NCBI RefSeq assembly: GCF_001643015.1 | Contig: NZ_CP015622.1 | Coordinates: forward strand, 1,067,358-1,131,357 | Length of the DNA stretch: 64,000 nucleotides | Direction of reading: 5' to 3' | Origin: Corynebacterium crudilactis | Lineage (GTDB): Bacteria > Actinomycetota > Actinomycetes > Mycobacteriales > Mycobacteriaceae | Shown here: one piece after another, positions 35,057 to 44,646 of the stretch | Layout: each line of letters opens with the position of its first letter | Numbering within the stretch: position 1 is the stretch's first letter | Position numbers and translations under genes: made by a program | Notes under the pieces: generated by a model | Seen by the model: the letters and a program-made list of their open reading frames with translations, nothing else | Told to the model about the DNA's origin: nothing | Database searches by the model: none

Positions 35057-35404
35057 CTATAAAATGCTGTCAACCACATCGATTGTTGGGCGCGCAATGC
35101 GCGCTCCTTTGGCCGTCACCACAATGGGACGCTGAAGAAGCTTGGGATGGGCGAGGATGGCGTCGATAAGCTCAGGCTCTGGCATTTCGGCGGAAAGACC
35201 TAGTTCCTTATACTCGGCCTCGCGTGTTCTGATGCCGTCATGGACGGGGATGCCAAGCGTAGTGAATAATTCTCGGAGTTCTTCCGCAGTGGGGGTGTCT
35301 TTCAAATACTGAATAACTTCCGGCTCAATGCCCTTTTCGCGGAGATAAGTGAGGGTATTTCTGGAGGTGGAACAACGCGGATTATGGAATAAAGTGACGG
35401 TCAT
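35057..35404 (-). CDS. arsC: ArsC/YffB-family thioredoxin-fold reductase
   Basis: The 115-residue protein shows the ArsC active-site motif HNPRCSTSRNTL (about residues 7-18), with the catalytic cysteine at position 11. LREKGIEPEVIQYLKDTPTAEELREL and the closing QRPIVVTAKGARIARP strand follow. Family members are glutaredoxin-coupled arsenate reductases. The start is ATG 35404 rather than an upstream in-frame ATG. It is separate from any arsR or arsB gene, so a different thiol-transfer role is possible. Confidence 0.87.
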   Translation of the reverse strand: MTVTLFHNPRCSTSRNTLTYLREKGIEPEVIQYLKDTPTAEELRELFTTLGIPVHDGIRTREAEYKELGLSAEMPEPELIDAILAHPKLLQRPIVVTAKGARIARPTIDVVDSIL

Positions 35405-35431
35405 AAAGATCAGCCTACTAAGGTTTGTTCC

Positions 35432-36637
35432 ATGATTATTCAAATCCTAAGAGTGGCATTTGCCTTCGTCGGTATCATTATCGGCGCAGGTTTCGCATCA
35501 GGTCAAGAGGTGATGCAGTATTTTGTTTCCTTTGGCGTGGATGGAATATGGGGCGTTATTGTCTCTGCAGTCATCATGGCCGTGATGGCGCTGATTATTT
35601 TGCAGCTGGGTAGCTATTTCAACGCAGGAGAGCACGGCGAGGTTTTTCGCCGGGTAAGTCATCCGGTCTTTTCTAAAATTTTGGATATCGGTGTCGTGGT
35701 GACACTGTTCTCTACTGGTTTCGTGATGTTTGCTGGTGCAGGATCCAACCTGAATCAGCAGTGGGGCCTTCCATTATGGATCGGCTCAGTGTTGATGGTG
35801 TTCCTCGTAATAGCAGCTGGCATGCTCGACGTGGATAAGGTCACCACTGTTATTGGTGCAATTACCCCGTTCATCATTGTATTTCTCACTATCGCATCGA
35901 TTTATACCTTGATGAAGGGTGATTTCAGCCCAGTTGAGCAACTGGATGCTGCGGCTCTAGCTGTGGGCACAACGTTGCCCCATTGGGCGGTTGCTGCAGT
36001 TAACTATGTGGGCTTTAACTTGATGGTTGCTGTCTCCATGGCAGTTGTGATCGGCGGATCTATGTTTAACCCACGAGTTGCTGGCCGAGGTGGCTTAGTC
36101 GGCGGAGTAATTCTAGGATTCCTGATCATCATCAGCGCTTTGACGCTGTTTGCTGCAGTGGAAGAAGTTGGGCAAGACGATATGCCTATGCTGACGATTA
36201 TTAACAATTTGAGTCCAGTAGCAGGCCAGGTAATGGCAGTTGTTATCTATGGAATGATTTTCAATACTGCACTGGGCATGTTCTATGCTTTGGGCCGCCG
36301 ATTGACCGCGAAGAACCCTGAGCGATTCCGCTTGGTTTATGTCATCACGGTAGTAGTTGGATTCGTGTTGAGCTTTGTGGGCTTCAAGAATTTGGTTGGC
36401 TATGTGTATCCAGTACTCGGTTACATTGGCCTGCTGCTTATTGCCGTCATGATGGTGGCATGGGTCCGCGGTCGAGTTCGCATTTACAACGAATCTGACC
36501 GCCGTATGCGCATTGCGGATCTGCTGCAGATCGGACACGACGGCGCATTGAGCGAAGCCGAGCAGGCAGTGTTGCGTCAAGAAATCCAAGATTCAAACTT
36601 GGATGAGGAGCAGATTAAGGCTGCTGTTAAGAAATAA
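35432..36637 (+). CDS. YkvI-like LeuT-fold membrane transporter
   Basis: The 401-residue protein has about ten membrane helices. The first is IGAGFASGQEVMQYF (about residues 17-31), with an unwound GAGFASGQE motif resembling the substrate-binding helix of LeuT-fold carriers. This matches the YkvI family of uncharacterised transporters. The C-terminal ~45 residues are soluble and charged. The substrate is unknown. It diverges from the arsC-like gene by 27 bases. Confidence 0.82.
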   Translation: MIIQILRVAFAFVGIIIGAGFASGQEVMQYFVSFGVDGIWGVIVSAVIMAVMALIILQLGSYFNAGEHGEVFRRVSHPVFSKILDIGVVVTLFSTGFVMFAGAGSNLNQQWGLPLWIGSVLMVFLVIAAGMLDVDKVTTVIGAITPFIIVFLTIASIYTLMKGDFSPVEQLDAAALAVGTTLPHWAVAAVNYVGFNLMVAVSMAVVIGGSMFNPRVAGRGGLVGGVILGFLIIISALTLFAAVEEVGQDDMPMLTIINNLSPVAGQVMAVVIYGMIFNTALGMFYALGRRLTAKNPERFRLVYVITVVVGFVLSFVGFKNLVGYVYPVLGYIGLLLIAVMMVAWVRGRVRIYNESDRRMRIADLLQIGHDGALSEAEQAVLRQEIQDSNLDEEQIKAAVKK

Positions 36638-36650
36638 CAGCTTATTCTGC

Positions 36651-37190
36651 TTATTCTGCAGGGACGAGCTCTACTTGGCTGGCGTCAGCCCAGGTGAGTT
36701 CGATCCCTTTGGAACGTAGCCATTGCATCGGGTCATCGCCGTGACGAGTGATTCCTTCGACTGCATTCAATGTTGCATCAATGGCGCGTTCTGCATCATC
36801 TGCAGTGATCAAACCTGCAGAGGTGGCAGCAGCCAATTCATCGATGTCCATGACGGTCACAGGCTCACCGCATACGGAGACAAGATCAACGTAGAGATCT
36901 CGCGTGGTCCAAATATTATCTTCGACCATGATTTCAGCGACATCAATGTAGAAATCTTGGCGTTCGTTGACACCTTTGCGGAAGTGGAAAATATTGGCAC
37001 GTAGGCCAAGATCGGGGAGGAGCCAGCTTTCCAAATATCCAAACTTTGGGTGGTTGGCACCGCGTGCCATGTAGAGGCCAAAATCGGTTACTTTAAAAAT
37101 ATCGACTTCGCGGAGGAAACCTTTAGGATCGGTGTTTACGGATTCCTCAGTGTTGAAGATCTCTTGTTTGACAGGATGTAGATCAACCAT
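36651..37190 (-). CDS. DUF402-domain protein (FomD/Ntdp-like fold)
   Basis: The 179-residue protein has a DUF402 core at about residues 30-135, with WTTRDLYVDLVSV as the conserved metal-binding strand and NERQDFYIDVAEIM before it. Related proteins hydrolyse nucleoside di- or triphosphates or CMP-phosphonate esters. No substrate can be assigned here. It lies seven bases after the secreted-protein gene on the same strand. Confidence 0.78.
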   Translation of the reverse strand: MVDLHPVKQEIFNTEESVNTDPKGFLREVDIFKVTDFGLYMARGANHPKFGYLESWLLPDLGLRANIFHFRKGVNERQDFYIDVAEIMVEDNIWTTRDLYVDLVSVCGEPVTVMDIDELAAATSAGLITADDAERAIDATLNAVEGITRHGDDPMQWLRSKGIELTWADASQVELVPAE

Positions 37191-37197
37191 GATTTCT

Positions 37198-37920
37198 TTA
37201 CCTCACATCGAATACGACAGCAGTCGGGATGAAATTGCAGTTTGCGGAGCCGGTGTCCGTGGATGTGGTGAGACCGCCGGACAAAAGCGCAACGATGATG
37301 CCTCGTCCGGTATCTGCCACACCTGAAATCGTTGAAGGACCATCATGATTGATGCCCGTATTGCTCAACGTTGTGGTGCCATGGGTGAAGTTGCTGAGGT
37401 TTGCCCACTGAACAGTCATCGCGGTGTTTTGCTGTTCTGCAAGTGGCCCAGTGCCGAGTGCTGTAAACACAAAAGAAGATTGGCCTTCGCGTGCACCAGG
37501 GAGGGGGAGGCCTGCAGGTCCTGGGACTGCGAATGCGGATCCTAGGGCTGCTGAATTTCCGTTGATGCAGTTTTCTGCGCGGGTAGGCCAGAAGAACTGG
37601 GCGATGCGTGGTGCATCTGCAGGAACTTCAATGTCTCCGCCCTGGCTGCCATCACCGGTAATAAAGCCCATGGCTTGGGAAACGATGTTTTTGATTTCTT
37701 GCGGTACCCAAGGCTGATTTATTGCCAGTTCAATTTGTTGGCGCAATTGCTCATTAGGGCGGCCCCATTGATCGACGGGAAGTCCACTAGAAAGATTCGA
37801 AGATGTGTTGAAGGCCTGCTCCACGGGAGTGACAGCCGAAGCTACCGGGACCGGAGTAGCCGGAATTGCTACGGCGAGAGCTGCAGCGACTGCAAAGAGT
37901 CGGGGGAGTGTCTTTGTCAC
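37198..37920 (-). CDS. Secreted protein of unknown function
   Basis: The 240-residue protein has a clear signal peptide (about 1-29, with SAVTPVEQAF after the hydrophobic stretch). The mature part has two well-separated cysteines (CINGNSAALG and NCNFIPT) that could form a disulfide. The layout resembles the actinobacterial Rv1157c-like secreted family near typA, but I cannot confirm this. It starts with GTG, with GAAAGG about 16 bases before. It is probably co-transcribed with the DUF402 gene. Confidence 0.65.
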   Translation of the reverse strand: MTKTLPRLFAVAAALAVAIPATPVPVASAVTPVEQAFNTSSNLSSGLPVDQWGRPNEQLRQQIELAINQPWVPQEIKNIVSQAMGFITGDGSQGGDIEVPADAPRIAQFFWPTRAENCINGNSAALGSAFAVPGPAGLPLPGAREGQSSFVFTALGTGPLAEQQNTAMTVQWANLSNFTHGTTTLSNTGINHDGPSTISGVADTGRGIIVALLSGGLTTSTDTGSANCNFIPTAVVFDVR

Positions 37921-38296
37921 TTGAGTTTTACGTACCTTTCAACGAGACAACGGGAGGAAATAACATTAGTCACATTAGCAACTTCAGTTAACAACTTTTC
38001 CTCCTGTCACATTAATCGCAGAATATTTGCTGTCAATAAGAATCAAAGTGAATTCCTGGGTTTATTTGAAAGAAACGGCCAGAAACACGCCCATAGAATC
38101 AAAATCGAACATCGTTTACTTCTTTAACTTGTCGTGAGTTGATATGGATTCGTTACAAAAATTGCTGAAGAATAGTAAAAAATCTTGAGATTTGTCTCAC
38201 AATGTGCGGAACGGGCGCTAAAGCGAGTACAGTGATACCGTTCTAAAACAATGGACTCGTCAAACAAGTCCTCCATATTCTTTATCCGGCAGGAGA
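37921..38296. other. Intergenic region upstream of typA
   Basis: This 376-base divergent intergenic region has no supported gene. It contains two GTCACATTA strings, at about 37968 and 38016, and AT-rich sequence likely to hold promoters for both the secreted-protein gene and typA. A GAGTACAGTGATA string at about 38225 could be a -10 region for typA. I see no terminator or strong palindrome. Confidence 0.6.
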
Positions 38297-40219
38297 ATGC
38301 CCGCAGTGACCCACCCAGAGTTTCGTAACGTAGCGATTGTCGCGCACGTTGACCACGGTAAGACCACACTTGTTAATGCCATGCTTGAACAGTCTGGTGT
38401 ATTCAGTGACCACGGTGAAGTAGCCGACCGTGTGATGGACTCCGGTGACCTGGAAAGGGAAAAGGGCATCACCATCCTGGCTAAGAACACCGCTATCCGC
38501 CGTAAGGGCGCTGGCAAGGGCGGCAATGACTTGATCATCAACGTCATTGATACCCCAGGCCACGCTGACTTCGGTGGCGAAGTTGAGCGCGCTCTTTCCA
38601 TGGTTGACGGCGTTGTTCTTCTCGTTGACGCATCTGAAGGACCACTGCCTCAGACCCGTTTCGTTCTTGGCAAAGCACTCGCTGCCAAGATGCCAGTCAT
38701 CATTGCAGTAAACAAGACTGACCGCGCTGACGCTCGTATCGCAGAGGTCGTCGAAGAAGCTCAGGACCTGCTCCTCGAGCTCGCATCTGCACTTGATGAT
38801 GAAGAGGCAGCACAGGCTGCTGAGCAGCTTCTTGATCTGCCAGTTCTGTACACCTCTGGCCGTGAAGGCAAAGCATCTACAGAGAACCCAGGTAACGGCA
38901 ATGTTCCTGACTCTGAAGACCTCATGCCTTTGTTCGACACCCTCTACGATGTCCTCCCAGAGCCAAATGCTGATGTTGATGGCCCTCTGCAGGCTCACGT
39001 CACCAACCTTGATTCCTCAAGCTTCCTTGGTCGTATCGGCCTGGTTCGCGTGCACGCAGGTACCTTGCGTAAGGGTCAGCAGGTTGCATGGATCCACTAT
39101 GACGAAGATGGCAATGAGCACACCAAGACTGTAAAGATTGCAGAGCTGCTAGCTACCGTTGGTGTTGCACGTGTTCCAGCAACTGAGGTTGTCGCAGGCG
39201 ACATCGCTGCTATCTCCGGCATTGAAGACGTCATGATCGGCGATACCCTTGCCGATCCTGCCAACCCTGTGGCATTGCCACGTATCACCGTTGATGAGCC
39301 AGCACTGTCCATGACCATCGGTGTGAACACCTCACCAATGGCTGGCCGTGGTGGCGGAGACAAGCTGACCGCACGTGTGGTTAAGGCTCGTCTTGAGCAT
39401 GAGTTGATCGGTAACGTTTCCCTCAAGGTCAACCCAACTGAGCGCCCAGATACCTGGGAAGTTCAGGGTCGTGGCGAAATGGCACTGTCCATCCTCGTTG
39501 AGACCATGCGCCGCGAAGGCTTCGAGCTGACCGTTGGTAAGCCACAGGTTGTTACCCAGACCATCGATGGCAAGCTGCACGAGCCATACGAGATCATCGT
39601 CATTGATGTTCCTTCCGAGTACCAGGGCAACGTTACCCAGCTGCTAGCAACCCGCAAGGGCCTCATGCAGGCTATGGCAACCACCCCAGGTTCTGACTGG
39701 ATTCGTATGGAATTCCGTATCCCAGCTCGTGGCCTGATTGGTTTCCGTACTCAGTTCATGACTGAGACCCGCGGTACCGGTATCGCTAACTCTTACTCTG
39801 ATGGCCTGGATGCATGGGCTGGCGAAATCAAGGGCCGTGCACACGGTTCTTTGGTTGCTGACCGCTCTGGCAAGATCACCGCTTTTGCGTTGACCCAGCT
39901 GGCAGACCGCGGTACCTTCTTCGTTGAGCCAGGCACCGAGACCTATGAAGGTGTCGTTGTCGGTTTGAACAACCGCGAAGAAGACATGGACATCAACCCA
40001 ACCAAGGAAAAGAAGCTCACTAACATGCGTGCAGCTTCTGCGGATACCACCGTTACCCTTGCAAAGGCTCAGAGCCTCTCCCTGGATGAGGCCCTGGAGT
40101 TCTGTGGTGTTGACGAGTGCGTCGAGGTTACCCCAGACGTTTTGCGTATCCGTAAGCTGATTCTGAACGCTACTGATCGTGGTCGTGCACGTTCCCGCGC
40201 GAAGAGCCTGAACAAGTAA
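38297..40219 (+). CDS. typA: Ribosome-associated GTPase TypA/BipA
   Basis: The 640-residue translational GTPase has the G1 motif AHVDHGKT (about residues 16-23), the switch region EREKGITI, G3 DTPGHAD and G4 NKTD. EF-G-like domains and the BipA-specific C-terminal domain follow. It binds ribosomes under cold or stress conditions and helps 50S assembly. The ATG at 38297 has GGCAGGAG upstream. The neighbours lpqW and mshB downstream match the mycobacterial Rv1165-Rv1170 order. Confidence 0.95.
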   Translation: MPAVTHPEFRNVAIVAHVDHGKTTLVNAMLEQSGVFSDHGEVADRVMDSGDLEREKGITILAKNTAIRRKGAGKGGNDLIINVIDTPGHADFGGEVERALSMVDGVVLLVDASEGPLPQTRFVLGKALAAKMPVIIAVNKTDRADARIAEVVEEAQDLLLELASALDDEEAAQAAEQLLDLPVLYTSGREGKASTENPGNGNVPDSEDLMPLFDTLYDVLPEPNADVDGPLQAHVTNLDSSSFLGRIGLVRVHAGTLRKGQQVAWIHYDEDGNEHTKTVKIAELLATVGVARVPATEVVAGDIAAISGIEDVMIGDTLADPANPVALPRITVDEPALSMTIGVNTSPMAGRGGGDKLTARVVKARLEHELIGNVSLKVNPTERPDTWEVQGRGEMALSILVETMRREGFELTVGKPQVVTQTIDGKLHEPYEIIVIDVPSEYQGNVTQLLATRKGLMQAMATTPGSDWIRMEFRIPARGLIGFRTQFMTETRGTGIANSYSDGLDAWAGEIKGRAHGSLVADRSGKITAFALTQLADRGTFFVEPGTETYEGVVVGLNNREEDMDINPTKEKKLTNMRAASADTTVTLAKAQSLSLDEALEFCGVDECVEVTPDVLRIRKLILNATDRGRARSRAKSLNK

Positions 40220-40241
40220 TTTTCTTGTAATAGGAGTTGCT

Positions 40242-40276
40242 CTGGCCCGCTGTATCCCTTGGATGCAGCGGGCCAG
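40242..40276 (+). terminator. Strong hairpin between typA and lpqW
   Basis: CTGGCCCGCTG and CAGCGGGCCAG are perfect 11-base arms around a 13-base loop starting 22 bases after the typA stop. The T tract is short (TATTTTG after the stem). The second arm covers the most upstream ATG of lpqW, so it could also mask translation. It is either a terminator or an attenuator. Confidence 0.55.
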
Positions 40277-41789
40277 TAGTATTTTGAGGGTGAGAATAAG
40301 GTTTGGAATTCTAAGCGTCGTCGCCTGCACTGTCTCCTTGGTGGCTTGTCAGGCTAATCCGGGTCCTGCACCTGTTGAGGAGCCCACTCAATCCACCACG
40401 GTAACTGCGACTACGACAACGACCGTAGAAGAAGAAACCCCGAAACAGGATCGAGAGACCATCAGTATTGGCATTGATCCGATTCGCAATGGGTTTAACC
40501 CCCATTTGTTGGCTGATGATTCGCCGTTGGTGCGTGATATTGCATCGCTAGTATTGCCCAGCGCTTTTGAAGACAATCAGTTGAATTATGATTTGCTGGA
40601 TAATGTTGAGCAGCTTGATGAACATACGATTAGATACACCATCGCTCAAGAGGCTCAGTGGAGTGACGGCACGCCTATTACTGGTTCTGATTTTGAGTAC
40701 TTGCGGAAATCCGTCGTGTCAGCTGCAGGTGCATTGAATGAATCTGGGTATGCGGCGATTACGCAGATCAAAACATCCGGTGGTGGAAAAACCGTTGAGG
40801 TAATTTTTGACAAGCCGATCGCTGATTGGCATCTGCTTTTCCAAAATCTCTTACCCAGCCACTTAATTACAGGTAATGCGACGTTCAAGACGGCGTTCTA
40901 TGATTCAATTCCGGCTTCTGCTGGCCGTTATATGGTTCGTTCCATTGATCGCCAACGCGGGGTTATTACCTTGTCGCGCAATGATCGTTTCTGGGGTGAA
41001 AACCCAGCTCATGTGGAGATGTTGCAGTTTAATACGGTGGCATCAGCATCGCGGGCAGGGGAGTACCTGCGTACTGGTCAGAGTTCTTTTATGAACCTGA
41101 ATCCGCAGGAAACTTTGGTGGATACGTTGAGTCTTGTTCCAGATACTGAGGTAAGAGTTTCTGATACTTCGCGCACGCTGGAGCTGGTATTTAACGCCGA
41201 AGTGCTGGCACCACAGCAGCGTGCGTATTTAACTTCGCTTATCGACGTCCCCCTCACCGCTCGGTTAGCAGGTGGACGCAGTGCAAACTTGGGTGTGCCC
41301 GAAGTGATGGATGTAAGCGTCGAGAAGCAAGAAATCCCTGAGCTGCGCCTGGCGGCGGATCCCGCCGACGATGCTGGATTGGCTGCGGCAAGGGCGATCG
41401 TCGATATGCTGGCTGCGGCAGGCGTGAAAGCTCAGGTGGTGACAACTGATTTGGCATCGGCAATCGATGGTGATTTTGATGCGGTTGTGGCGTGGACGCG
41501 AAACGCTGCGGATTCTGTGGCGCTGGCGGACCGCTTTAGCTGTGGTGTGAACTTGGCAAAATGGTGTGCGGAGGGCAGTAGTGAGTACATCAACGGCGTT
41601 TTAGCTGGTGATATCGCTTTTGATCCGGCCTGGGAGAAGCAATTTAATGCGGAGAATCATCTTCGAGTGCCGCTGTTGAGGGAAACTCGGGTAGAGGCGA
41701 AAAATAACGGTATTCTCGGGGTCGCAGATGGCTGGCCGGGAGGAATTTCAAGTGCGGCAAGTTGGAGGAAAAACGATGTTGCAGAATAA
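40263..41789 (+). CDS. lpqW: LpqW-like lipoprotein, extracellular solute-binding family
   Basis: The 508-residue protein has a lipoprotein signal peptide ending in SLVACQANPG; the lipobox cysteine is at about residue 29. A Thr-rich linker and a family-5 solute-binding-like domain follow (ISIGIDPIRNGFNPHLLAD, QEAQWSDGTPITGSDF). The mycobacterial homologue LpqW regulates phosphatidylinositol-mannoside and lipoarabinomannan synthesis rather than peptide uptake. The ATG at 40263 lies in a hairpin arm, and GTG 40290 is an alternative. mshB overlaps its 3' end. Confidence 0.85.
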   Translation: MQRASSILRVRIRFGILSVVACTVSLVACQANPGPAPVEEPTQSTTVTATTTTTVEEETPKQDRETISIGIDPIRNGFNPHLLADDSPLVRDIASLVLPSAFEDNQLNYDLLDNVEQLDEHTIRYTIAQEAQWSDGTPITGSDFEYLRKSVVSAAGALNESGYAAITQIKTSGGGKTVEVIFDKPIADWHLLFQNLLPSHLITGNATFKTAFYDSIPASAGRYMVRSIDRQRGVITLSRNDRFWGENPAHVEMLQFNTVASASRAGEYLRTGQSSFMNLNPQETLVDTLSLVPDTEVRVSDTSRTLELVFNAEVLAPQQRAYLTSLIDVPLTARLAGGRSANLGVPEVMDVSVEKQEIPELRLAADPADDAGLAAARAIVDMLAAAGVKAQVVTTDLASAIDGDFDAVVAWTRNAADSVALADRFSCGVNLAKWCAEGSSEYINGVLAGDIAFDPAWEKQFNAENHLRVPLLRETRVEAKNNGILGVADGWPGGISSAASWRKNDVAE

Positions 41790-42663
41790 CAATGAGCTAT
41801 CCGGAGCTCGCGTCGTAGCAGTACATGCGCACCCTGATGATGAGGCGATCACCACCGGTGGTGTGCTGGCCGATTTGGCCGCTCGCGGAGCTGATGTCAC
41901 GGTCATTACCTGTACTTTAGGTGAGCAAGGTGAGGTCATCGGTGATACCTTTGCCCAGCTTGTCAATGGTGATGCAGATCAGCTTGGTGGGTTTAGAATC
42001 CATGAACTTTATGCCTCTTTGGAAATCCTCGGCGCGCGTGGCATTCACCTCGGTGGCGCTGGTTGCTGGAGGGATTCTGGCATGGTGGGAGATCCAGCGA
42101 ATGAGCATCCACGTGCTTTTATTCACTCTGCTGACCGCGCAGTAGAACAATTGACTGCTTTGCTGCAGGAGTTGCGCCCACACGTTTTGCTTACTTATGG
42201 CCCAGACGGTGGCTATGGGCATCCCGACCATATTCGCGCGCATGAAATTACTCATGCAGCAGCGGCAGAGGTTGGGGTTGAGAGGATTTTGTGGGCTGTC
42301 AGCGACCGTGAAGAGCTTGAAGAAGGCCAGCGCAGCATCACCCAGCTTCCGCGGGGCTGGAGCCACGGGGAGTTGGCAGCAGTTGATGCTGTGGACTTGG
42401 CCGTTGAACTATCCGATGAGGCTTATGCCACAAAGGTGGAATCCATGCGTGCCCATGCGACCCAATTATGGATTGCTGATGGCTCTGTATCGCGCACCAA
42501 CCCAGCAGCAGCATATGCGGTGACCATTCAGGCTGATGTGAAAGTGTGGGCGCTATCGAACCTGATTGCACAGCCGATTATGCGCAGAGAGCATTACCAA
42601 TTGGGCTTTGGCGCACCATTGCCCGCAGATGCTTCTGGTGTTCTTGACGGCGTGGAGTTCTGA
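41776..42663 (+). CDS. mshB: Mycothiol deacetylase MshB
   Basis: The 295-residue zinc enzyme removes the acetyl group from GlcNAc-inositol in mycothiol synthesis. The metal motif AHPDDEAIT (about residues 15-23) and the second motif GGYGHPDHIRAHEI (about 140-153) are intact. HLGGAGCWRDSGM is also typical of MshB. The chosen ATG has GGAGG eight bases upstream and overlaps the end of lpqW; the longer frame lacks a site. Confidence 0.93.
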   Translation: MLQNNNELSGARVVAVHAHPDDEAITTGGVLADLAARGADVTVITCTLGEQGEVIGDTFAQLVNGDADQLGGFRIHELYASLEILGARGIHLGGAGCWRDSGMVGDPANEHPRAFIHSADRAVEQLTALLQELRPHVLLTYGPDGGYGHPDHIRAHEITHAAAAEVGVERILWAVSDREELEEGQRSITQLPRGWSHGELAAVDAVDLAVELSDEAYATKVESMRAHATQLWIADGSVSRTNPAAAYAVTIQADVKVWALSNLIAQPIMRREHYQLGFGAPLPADASGVLDGVEF

Positions 42664-42671
42664 CACAAGTC

Positions 42672-43085
42672 ATGGCAGAATCACAGCGCATTCAAAACAA
42701 GAGTTTCATTCACCAAAACCTTGGAACTGGGGAGGTGATTGGAGGTCTGTTTTGGCTGAGCCTTGGGGCATTAATTTCAGTGCTTTTAGAGGTAATATAT
42801 CTAGGGGCTCGGGCTACTTTACCTGGTGGTGCTTCCATTGCAATTCCTTATACAATTATCATTGCATTCTTGTTCAATATGGTTTTGACCAGGACTTCTA
42901 TGCTGTGGACTAATCATTGGCTTGCCAAATTTACATCACTGATTGTGTGGGCTTTAGGCTTTATGGCATTGCTGGTGTGGTCGGTGGCGGTAGGGGATCA
43001 ATTGGTCCCGAATAATATCCGTACAGTACTGCTACTTTTTGCTGGTTGTGCAGGCGGAATTTGGCCAGCCGTTAAGGGGAAGTAG
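42672..43085 (+). CDS. Small integral membrane protein (downstream of mshB)
   Basis: The 137-residue protein has about four hydrophobic helices (about 20-40, 48-72, 85-105 and 112-133) and a short basic tail. A membrane protein in this place is conserved in mycobacteria (Rv1171-like position). Function unknown. Starts eight bases after mshB, so it is in the same transcript. Confidence 0.75.
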   Translation: MAESQRIQNKSFIHQNLGTGEVIGGLFWLSLGALISVLLEVIYLGARATLPGGASIAIPYTIIIAFLFNMVLTRTSMLWTNHWLAKFTSLIVWALGFMALLVWSVAVGDQLVPNNIRTVLLLFAGCAGGIWPAVKGK

Positions 43086-43162
43086 CATAATAAACCTAGA
43101 GCTTTCCTATATTTACCCTAAATCTATTAGCTTTCTATGTTCACAGGAGTAAACGAAATCCC

Positions 43163-43480
43163 ATGACCTACACAATCGCACAGCCCTGCGTTGACGTCTT
43201 GGATCGTGCCTGCGTTGAAGAATGCCCAGTTGACTGCATCTATGAAGGCAAGCGCATGCTGTACATCCACCCGGATGAGTGCGTTGACTGTGGTGCATGT
43301 GAACCGGCTTGCCCTGTTGAGGCAATCTTCTACGAAGACGACGTCCCAGACGAGTGGATTGATTACAACGATGCCAACGCCGCATTCTTCGACGATCTGG
43401 GTTCTCCAGGTGGCGCTGCACGGCTTGGTGCGCAAGATTTTGATCACCCATTGATCGCTGCGTTGCCACCTCAGGCATAA
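43163..43480 (+). CDS. fdxC: Ferredoxin FdxC
   Basis: The 105-residue ferredoxin has one cluster site from cysteines in [10 protein letters not shown] and a second from [15 protein letters not shown] (about residues 16-60). It is a 7Fe or 8Fe-type bacterial ferredoxin used as an electron carrier for cytochromes P450 or other redox enzymes. The start ATG has AGGAG upstream. It precedes dapC by eight bases, the same pairing as in mycobacteria (Rv1177-Rv1178). Confidence 0.94.
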   Translation: MTYTIAQPCVDVLDRACVEECPVDCIYEGKRMLYIHPDECVDCGACEPACPVEAIFYEDDVPDEWIDYNDANAAFFDDLGSPGGAARLGAQDFDHPLIAALPPQA

Positions 43481-43488
43481 TTTAAGGC

Positions 43489-44595
43489 ATGACAACCTCT
43501 CGTACCCCGCTTGTTTCTGTTCTTCCTGATTTTCCATGGGATTCGCTTGCTTCTGCAAAAGCTAAAGCTGCGTCTCACCCGGATGGGATTGTAAATCTTT
43601 CTGTTGGCACTCCGGTTGATCCGGTTGCACCCAGCATTCAGATTGCATTGGCAGAAGCAGCGGGGTTTCCGGGTTATCCGCAAACCGTAGGCACCCCAGA
43701 ACTCCGCGCAGCCATTAAGGGCGCGCTTGAGCGCCGCTACAACATGACCAAGCTTGTCGACGCCTCCCTCCTCCCTGTCGTGGGAACCAAGGAGGCCATC
43801 GCGTTGCTTCCGTTCGCTTTGGGAATCACCGGCACAGTTGTTATCCCAGAGCTTGCCTACCCAACGTATGAGGTAGCTGCCGTGGCCGCAGGATGCACCG
43901 TGATGCGTTCTGATTCGCTGTTTAAGCTCGGTCCGCAGATTCCATCAATGATGTTTATCAACTCACCTTCCAACCCCACTGGCAAGGTGCTGGGCATCCC
44001 ACATCTACGCAAGGTCGTGAAGTGGGCACAGGAAAACAACGTCATTTTGGCAGCAGATGAATGCTACTTAGGGCTTGGTTGGGATGATGAAAACCCACCG
44101 ATCTCAATTTTGGATCCACGTGTGTGTGATGGTGATCATACCAACCTGATTGCGATCCATTCTTTGTCCAAGACATCCAACCTTGCTTCCTACCGCGCAG
44201 GTTACCTTGCTGGCGATCCTGCTCTGATTGGTGAACTCACTGAGGTCCGTAAAAACTTAGGCCTCATGGTTCCATTCCCAATTCAGCAGGCAATGATTGC
44301 AGCGCTGAATGATGATGATCAAGAAGCAGGGCAGAAGCTTATCTATGCACTGCGTCGCGCTAAGTTGATGCGTGCGCTTTTGGAATCCGGTTTCCAGGTA
44401 GATAATTCTGAAGCCGGACTTTACCTCTGGGCAACGCGTGAAGAACCATGCCGCGATACTGTCGATTGGTTTGCTGAGCGTGGAATTCTGGTAGCGCCAG
44501 GAGACTTTTATGGCCCTCGTGGCGCACAATATGTGCGTGTAGCAATGACTGAAACAGATGAGCGCATTAGCGCCTTTGTTTCTCGCCTGAGCTAA
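43489..44595 (+). CDS. dapC: Succinyldiaminopimelate aminotransferase DapC
   Basis: The 368-residue class I/II aminotransferase has the PLP lysine in HSLSKTSNLASYRAGY (about residue 228), the NSPSNPTGK turn (about 160-168) and ADECYLGLGW. It makes N-succinyl-L,L-2,6-diaminopimelate from the keto-intermediate with glutamate. dapD and dapE, the flanking steps of the succinylase branch, lie within 6 kb, which supports the dapC assignment. Confidence 0.9.
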   Translation: MTTSRTPLVSVLPDFPWDSLASAKAKAASHPDGIVNLSVGTPVDPVAPSIQIALAEAAGFPGYPQTVGTPELRAAIKGALERRYNMTKLVDASLLPVVGTKEAIALLPFALGITGTVVIPELAYPTYEVAAVAAGCTVMRSDSLFKLGPQIPSMMFINSPSNPTGKVLGIPHLRKVVKWAQENNVILAADECYLGLGWDDENPPISILDPRVCDGDHTNLIAIHSLSKTSNLASYRAGYLAGDPALIGELTEVRKNLGLMVPFPIQQAMIAALNDDDQEAGQKLIYALRRAKLMRALLESGFQVDNSEAGLYLWATREEPCRDTVDWFAERGILVAPGDFYGPRGAQYVRVAMTETDERISAFVSRLS

Positions 44596-44646
44596 ACACG
44601 ACTAAGCTTATTTTGTTTAATCTTGTCCGTTGTTGAAAGAGGCCAT

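Noticed and set aside
38282..38998. 238-codon minus-strand frame opposite typA
   Set aside because: It is a shadow of typA: no ribosome site, and composition mirrors the sense codons.
42566..42913. 115-codon plus-strand frame across the mshB end
   Set aside because: Overlaps mshB and the small membrane protein in another frame, with no ribosome site.
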